Shown here in pieces: positions 62,601-64,000 of a stretch of DNA of 64,000 nucleotides. The stretch lies in the NCBI GenBank assembly GCA_029582265.1, contig CM055828.1, positions 28,040,618 through 28,104,617 on the forward strand, in the 5' to 3' direction. Origin of the DNA: Zoroaster sp. YZ-2022 (lineage: Eukaryota; Echinodermata; Asteroidea; Forcipulatida; Zoroasteridae). The notes beneath the pieces were generated by a model. That model worked only from the letters and a program-made list of their open reading frames with translations. It did no database searches and was not told the origin of the DNA. How positions within the stretch are numbered: position 1 is the first letter of the stretch; each line of letters starts with the position of its first letter. Position numbers and translations under genes: made by a program.

Positions 62601-64000
62601 TTTTCCTTCAAAAACATTCTGTCCGAAGTTTTATTTTATTTTATTTTTTATTTTTTTACCAAATAACATAAATTGATATCGATAAATTTCAATCTTGTAT
62701 GATCGAACGTATTACAGCTTTCACGCCGTTTCTTCTGCTGGAAAAGGTTTTAAACATTTCAAAATGTTTCTCAGAAACAACTTAATTCAAATTCCACAAG
62801 AAATTGTCTGTACATATTAAAACAAAAACAGACTTTCGTGAAGTACATGCATGCACGTAATGACCGTTTACCAAAAGTGTACTTGGGATTTTAAAACACG
62901 CGTGCAGCCGTTTACCAGACAGCTGAAATGTTGGACAGAGGATAGATAGAAGACCCGAAGAGGCAGGGGTGAGGTCCTTGGAAGGAGTAAGCTAGAAAGA
63001 AAGACATGGTTGAGATAATTTCCAGGTAGTTATCAATATGATACCAGTTCTTCTTATCTAGAACGTAGGCTTTTAATGTATTCATAATGTTCACTGTTAG
63101 AGACATAGGTCCTAATAAGTCATGACATTTGAACTCGTTTTTTAAATTATTTAAAATTGGAAACTTCAAATCATTATTATTGTGTCTACTTTATTCGCGG
63201 TATAAAGTCCGATTACTTTACAGCGTTACAGTTTTCCCATTGTTAAGCAACGGCTGTTTACAACAAGAACTGTCTGAACAGAATAATTCCTTCCAATTTG
63301 TTTTCACTTTTAGATTTTTTGAGCTCGGTAAAACAAGCACAATATCATCTTAAATTTACTACCAAACACAATCCTGTCAATATTTTGTGAATTAATAATT
63401 TTATGGGGTGATCTTCATTGACATTAAATTCGCATGATTGTGTTAATTGAGGTGCATCTACCTGTGTCCGATTCATTGACAAAATGTATATTTTTCAATT
63501 TTTCAAAAAATACCGATGGCTGCCTTGGTTGCCAGGATCGTCTCCTTGTCAATCTTGAATATACCATAAAGGACGATTACTTGGTCTTATTCATATAACT
63601 CAGTCACATCTGACCACCCTCTGCTAACTCTTGCTTTCCTGTGTATAAGTATATGAATGTTTCAGCGTTTCTGTCTTTTTGCCTTTGATAAAGATCATAC
63701 TAGGTTCGAAACGTAAGGCAACTATTTTATACTCAGTCACAATAGTTTTAGCACTTTTTTCAGTGTAAAATGACGTCAAAGTTTTCACCTTTCACATCGA
63801 TCTTTGCGGAGCACTGCTCTTCTCCTGCCGCGTTGAATGCCTTGCAGTAGTAGATGCCGGCATCCTCAGGGTAGACCTCACGGATGACGAGTGAATGAAG
63901 CTCGCCATCATGCAAGAGTTTGAAGTCATCATCTTCCAAAATCTCACAGTTGTCAAAGATCCACATGACATCGGGGGCAGGGTTTCCTGAAGCGAAACAT
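36045..64000 (-). CDS. MYLK: Myosin light chain kinase, smooth-muscle type (13 exons, 5' end outside window)
   Basis: Ca2+/calmodulin-dependent kinase that phosphorylates myosin regulatory light chain on actin filaments. Thirteen exons are joined by GT/AG junctions that keep one reading frame (about 1,307 codons): Ig, Ig plus DFRQLL, DFRHVL plus a split Ig, linker plus Ig, Ig, FN3, acidic linker, kinase, calmodulin-binding helix, telokin-like Ig. The kinase keeps the glycine loop GKGRFGVVY, the ATP lysine in FAAKF, the HLDLKPEN catalytic loop (HLD for HRD as in MLCKs), DFGLAR and APEV. The helix ARRRWQ|KTTTAVRAIGR spans an intron, and the same residues form the autoinhibitory and CaM site in vertebrate MLCK. 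The N-terminal exons lie right of the window. Twitchin and titin kinases are less likely because the FN3-to-telokin order and the kinase sequence are those of MLCK. The final exon may also splice onward (see findings). Confidence 0.95.
38110..38393. mobile_element. Copy of the 'GGTACAACATTGG' MITE in the last MYLK intron
   Basis: Carries CATTGGTTATGTTGGCAAAA and CTGCTTCTATACTGC at the left and ATCAATGTTGTACCTTTCCT followed by TTAA at the right. Confidence 0.65.
39647..39916 (+). mobile_element. 270-bp TTAA-flanked dispersed repeat
   Basis: Flanked by TTAA. Shares blocks such as TCCTCCAAGGGGCGCTTTT, GAAAGATCAACGAAAATGCA and GGTTCCTAGCCAGAATACCT, in inverse orientation, with 47130-47389. Only one other copy is seen here. 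Confidence 0.8.
40199..40322 (-). CDS. MYLK: MYLK exon: end of kinase and autoinhibitory segment
   Basis: The acceptor is TACAG|A and the donor CAG|GTAAAT (phase 0). It encodes KRMTISECLQHTWLNKD, then MKATKLSTAKLKKFVARRRWQ. The basic C-terminal run is the autoinhibitory linker and the first half of the calmodulin-binding helix, with the anchoring Trp just before the splice. Confidence 0.94.
40323..41490 (-). other. MYLK: MYLK kinase introns flanking the 40684-40836 exon
   Basis: The 361-bp intron (40323-40683) holds nothing recognised. The 654-bp intron (40837-41490) carries a decayed 'GGTACAACATTGG' MITE at about 41048-41325. Confidence 0.65.
40684..40836 (-). CDS. MYLK: MYLK exon: kinase C-lobe
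   Basis: The acceptor is GTGCAG|A and the donor GA|GTAAGT. It encodes LSGLSPFMGDSDAETLTNVT, then WDFDDEAFDDISDESKEF, then ELLLKKKE. This is the C-lobe block typical of MLCK, with the acidic patch thought to contact the regulatory segment and light-chain substrate. Confidence 0.95.
41491..41832 (-). CDS. MYLK: MYLK exon: kinase catalytic core
   Basis: The acceptor chosen is AATCAG|T, because the nearer CGCAG does not keep the frame; the donor is TT|GTAAGA. The exon encodes FIAGGELFERVIDDDF, MRQICAGVHYMH, the catalytic loop LHLDLKPENVMC (Asp base, Lys, Asn), the Mg-binding LIDFGLARKF, the activation segment VLFGTPEFVAPEVINY and WSIGVICYIL. All catalytic residues are present, so the kinase should be active. 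Confidence 0.97.
41913..42464. mobile_element. Palindromic TTAA-type MITE in the kinase intron, interrupted by another MITE
   Basis: The outer ends are TTAACCCTTCTACTATTAC and the inverse AATAGTAGGAAGGTTA. The interior has GGTCAAAATGAGTCGAC and CAGTTGACTGGTTTTGACC. It is split at 42027-42257 by a second element. An uninterrupted relative is at 62028-62334. Confidence 0.8.
42027..42257. mobile_element. 231-bp MITE nested in another MITE, TA target duplication
   Basis: The inverted ends are ACTCACGGAATTTAAAAACG and its complement, flanked by TA at 42025-42026 and 42258-42259. The related sequence near 62224-62229 shows the unoccupied site with a single TA. Tc1/mariner-type mobilisation is the likely source. 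Confidence 0.85.
43209..43409 (-). CDS. MYLK: MYLK exon: kinase N-lobe (ATP-binding)
   Basis: The acceptor is CAACAG|A and the donor TT|GTAAGT. It encodes the glycine-rich loop (GRFGVVYRCVEKATG), the invariant ATP-anchoring Lys in NFAAKFIK, the alpha-C glutamate in AEIHIMNELHHPKL, and the hinge strand (QIIMVME). The next exon completes the hinge as F-IAGGELFER. Confidence 0.96.
43809..43902 (-). CDS. MYLK: MYLK exon: acidic linker into the kinase N-lobe
   Basis: A 94-nt exon with a strong polypyrimidine acceptor (TTTTTACAG|AT) and donor AA|GTACGT. It encodes DIDEFTVHGDVTITT followed by YDIKEQVG, the first kinase strand. The next exon continues as K|GRFGVVY. It is supported by phase on both sides and by its place just before the glycine loop. 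Confidence 0.9.
44156..44494 (-). CDS. MYLK: MYLK exon: fibronectin type III domain
   Basis: The acceptor is ATATCAG|AT and the donor G|GTATGA. It starts DKPDPPSGTPTAS and continues SLTLSWSGVSYDGGS, then YVVEMCRADDKKW, EYLFRVSAENVHGVSEPS. These are the Trp, Tyr and Leu landmarks of an FN3 fold. The single FN3 directly before the kinase is diagnostic of MLCK. The exon ends with an acidic tail (KTSGESD). Confidence 0.95.
44929..45207 (-). CDS. MYLK: MYLK exon: Ig domain immediately before FN3
   Basis: A phase 1-1 exon (acceptor CCATAG|TG, donor G|GTGAGT) that encodes one Ig. It keeps the first Cys (VSISCKIAG) and the core Trp (VTWTKYR), but where the second Cys should be it reads AGRYNLSVSNELG. 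As I recall it, the matching Ig of human MYLK also lacks that cysteine (YTLLVEN), so this is probably ancestral and not damage. Confidence 0.93.
46830..47090. mobile_element. Copies of the 'GGTACAACATTGG' MITE, adjacent fragments
   Basis: GAATTTAAGAAAGAGTACTC, TCACAGGTTGATCG, CTTGATTCAAAGAGAGTAAG and GCTATTGTACTTTCCCTTTA are followed directly by the start of another copy (GCGGTACACCATTGGTGATT). Confidence 0.6.
47130..47389 (-). mobile_element. Inverse copy of the 39647 repeat
   Basis: Begins TTAACCCTAACCCCCGAGG, contains TATTCTGGCTAGGAACCTTC and GCATTTTCGTTGATCTTTCA, and ends GGGTTAA. Both ends are TTAA. Confidence 0.8.
51036..51247. mobile_element. TTAA-flanked palindromic MITE in the large MYLK intron
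   Basis: 212 bp from TTAAAGGGACAATATCGTC to CCTTTAA, with the same interior blocks as the 28741 copy. Confidence 0.85.
52137..52320. repeat. 184-bp near-perfect palindrome
   Basis: Two 91-base arms around a 2-base centre (52228-52229) differ at only one position (GGACGCC against GGAGGCC). It begins CTGCCAACTCTTCCGG and ends with the complement. No target duplication is evident. It would fold into a long hairpin. Confidence 0.95.
52796..53788 (+). mobile_element. Non-LTR retrotransposon (LINE), 3' end
   Basis: An open frame to a TAA at about 53426-53428 (roughly 209 codons) encodes the C-terminal region found after reverse transcriptase in several non-LTR elements: SLKFKLRSNTLPLNRRIRNW, then GTCNLCNSGIEDVRHFLFTC (C-x2-C...H-x4-C). 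A 3' UTR of about 325 bp follows, then an AAATA/AAAT tail (53752-53788). It starts right after an in-frame stop, so it is 5'-truncated and lacks the polymerase. It is antisense to MYLK. Confidence 0.85.
54524..54901. mobile_element. TTAA-flanked MITE, family 'GGTACAACATTGG', near full length
   Basis: 378 bp between TTAA (54524-54527) and TTAA (54898-54901). Diagnostic blocks are AAAGCTGATGATGG near the start, TTTTCTCATTAACGATACGA, ATCACAGAATAG, CTTGATTCCAAGGAGAGTAA, and AAATGTTGTACTTTCC at the end. The family recurs across the window. Confidence 0.8.
55449..55534 (+). CDS. Speculative plus-strand first exon inside the 13.8-kb MYLK intron
   Basis: An ATG opens a GC-richer 86-nt stretch, MEITYSSCDSYSDTG then QHFTDWAQLGAET, that ends exactly at a consensus-like donor CCAG|GTAATG. 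Composition and donor make it look like a first coding exon of a nested antisense gene. I found no partner exon, and its length allows chance. Confidence 0.2.
56745..57450. mobile_element. Fold-back element: inverted ends enclosing a 147-bp minisatellite
   Basis: The ends AGGAGCCCAGGGGGG...TCAGCCTAGCTGGGAAGTTAAC (56745-56784) and their complement (57412-57450) are nearly identical. Inside are four tandem units starting at 56783, 56930, 57077 and 57220 (147, 147 and 143 bp, last one partial), each with CATTCATGATACCTGGGACT and CACCAGCTGATCTAG. There is no coding capacity. Confidence 0.85.
57451..58988 (-). other. MYLK: Right end of the large MYLK intron
   Basis: AT-rich. A five-fold run of ATGCATTATACTA (about 57615-57665) is the only repeat noticed. 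Confidence 0.6.
58989..59606 (-). CDS. MYLK: MYLK exon: acidic/proline-rich linker and Ig domain
   Basis: The acceptor is GAATAG|TT and the donor G|GTTAGT (phase 1). The first half is low-complexity: acidic runs (WEDVEVDDD, SEDDDDE) and a basic proline-rich patch, KKSKKVPPPVPAKK, that resembles an SH3 ligand. The second half is an I-set Ig with VLECEVTG (Cys), IFWYRDG (Trp) and CGSYTCKAVNAAG (Cys). The exon precedes the 13.8-kb intron and joins the next exon as a Val codon (QLIG|V). Confidence 0.92.
59843..59959 (-). CDS. MYLK: MYLK exon: C-terminal part of the split Ig
   Basis: A 117-nt phase 1-1 exon, acceptor CTAAG|GT and donor C|GTAAGT. It encodes SLAKLTITEAFPEDEG, then EYSCIASNTAGQ with the second Ig cysteine, then the last strand (SDLKI). 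It completes the domain begun in the 60488-60774 exon. It is too short to stand alone; the support is the continuity of the Ig fold and the phase match on both sides. Confidence 0.9.
60488..60774 (-). CDS. MYLK: MYLK exon: second DFRxxL motif and first part of an Ig
   Basis: The acceptor is TTCCAG|A and the donor G|GTAGGC. It opens with RPRLQ and an Asn/Ser-rich stretch, then a second actin-binding-type motif DFRHVL (60672-60689), then the N-terminal two thirds of an I-set Ig: SPKFTEGLKDM, VFQCQVEG (Cys) and TIAWTVDG (Trp). The intron interrupts the domain after KMTNDG, and the following exon restores the frame through a Gly codon. Confidence 0.92.
60865..61155. mobile_element. Copy of the 'GGTACAACATTGG' MITE in a MYLK intron
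   Basis: Left end GACAACATTGGTGATTTTCA and right end GGTAATTACCAATGTTGTAC then CTTCCCTTTA are inverted relative to each other, as expected of terminal repeats. Confidence 0.65.
61234..61453 (+). mobile_element. 5'-truncated copy of the same SINE in a MYLK intron
   Basis: Begins at TACCTGTGAGGGCAG, so the tRNA head is missing. It carries a 10-base internal duplication (TATGAGCCTT, about 61337) and an (ATT)n tail. It lies antisense to MYLK in the intron before the 60488-60774 exon. Confidence 0.85.
61525..61873 (-). CDS. MYLK: MYLK exon: Ig I-set domain followed by DFRxxL motif
   Basis: The acceptor is CATCAG|AT and the donor AG|GTAAA. After a short leader (DPVCQGSPPKF) comes a complete I-set Ig with LACKV (Cys), AITWSKDG (Trp) and DAGAYTCVISNANG (Cys). 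The exon ends with EEQTDFRQLLKSR. DFRQLL (61533-61550) fits the DFRxxL consensus by which vertebrate smooth-muscle MLCK binds F-actin. The final Arg codon is split by the intron. Confidence 0.92.
61874..63788 (-). other. MYLK: MYLK intron at the right side
   Basis: 1.9 kb. The 62028-62334 MITE lies at its downstream end. Near 63640-63740 a piece with TTGATAAAGATCATACTAGG and TTCGAAACGTAAGGC resembles terminal sequences of Penelope-like elements, weakly. No exon is seen. Confidence 0.6.
62028..62334. mobile_element. Palindromic TTAA-flanked MITE (empty-site copy)
   Basis: Runs from TTAACTCTCCTACTATAG to AGTAGGAGGGTTAA, with long self-complementary halves (GGTCAAAACCAGTCAAC; GTCGACTCATTTTGACC). 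It lies in the MYLK intron upstream of the 61525-61873 exon. Confidence 0.85.
63789..64000 (-). CDS. MYLK: MYLK exon: Ig I-set domain (cut by window edge)
   Basis: The first MLCK exon seen in the window; it runs off the right edge. It encodes most of an I-set Ig: the first Cys side (CFASGNPAPDV), the core Trp in VMWIFD, and the second Cys in DAGIYYCKAFNAAG. It ends G|GTGAAA in phase 1, which joins the next exon (61873) as a GAT codon. The acceptor is not in the window. Such N-terminal Ig repeats position MLCK on the cytoskeleton. Confidence 0.9.

Overview
This is animal nuclear DNA. Coding exons are short, GC-richer than their surroundings, bounded by GT/AG splice sites and separated by AT-rich introns of 0.1 to 13.8 kb. 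The rest is filled with SINEs, LINE and Penelope-like fragments, MITEs and microsatellites. The best-supported gene is a smooth-muscle-type myosin light chain kinase. Its domain order (Ig repeats, FN3, kinase, calmodulin-binding helix, C-terminal Ig) matches vertebrate MYLK closely, while the intergenic repeat content does not look vertebrate. A marine invertebrate deuterostome, most likely an echinoderm, is my best guess. That guess rests on general impression, not on a database match.

Minus strand, 64000 to 36045: thirteen MYLK exons, about 1,307 codons, with the 5' part beyond the right edge. Every splice junction inside this chain is in phase. In transcript order it encodes an Ig domain; an Ig followed by a DFRxxL actin-binding motif; a second DFRxxL followed by an Ig split over two exons; an acidic and proline-rich linker with an Ig; (13.8 kb intron); an Ig; an FN3; an acidic linker; the kinase over five exons; and a last exon with the second half of the calmodulin-binding helix, a Met-started telokin-like linker and a final Ig. 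That last exon can stop at a TGA (36045-36047) or splice at a CAG|GTACCA donor eleven bases earlier.

Minus strand, 26.6 kb to 1.0 kb: further same-strand exons, again mostly in phase with one another. They include two moderate candidates near 26 kb, a Cys-rich exon at 18.5-19.0 kb, a 521-residue exon with a triplicated Leu-Thr-Pro-Glu motif (16.1-17.7 kb), a clear Ig exon (8.7-9.0 kb), a weak candidate at 2.1 kb and an exon with an Arg/Gly-rich linker plus the start of another Ig (1.04-1.26 kb). They are either a separate downstream Ig-family cytoskeletal gene or an alternative C-terminal extension of the MLCK. The sequence alone does not decide.

Between and inside these genes lie three copies of a tRNA-Leu(CAA)-derived SINE, the 3' end of a LINE, and a frameshifted Penelope-like element (GIY-YIG end) with a hammerhead-ribozyme-like motif beside it. 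There are also at least four families of TTAA-flanked MITEs, two MITEs with TA target duplications (one nested in another element, with an empty site elsewhere in the window), a pair with 5-bp duplications, a 184-bp near-perfect palindrome and a fold-back element enclosing a 147-bp minisatellite. No rRNA, functional tRNA, CRISPR array or bacterial-type operon is present.
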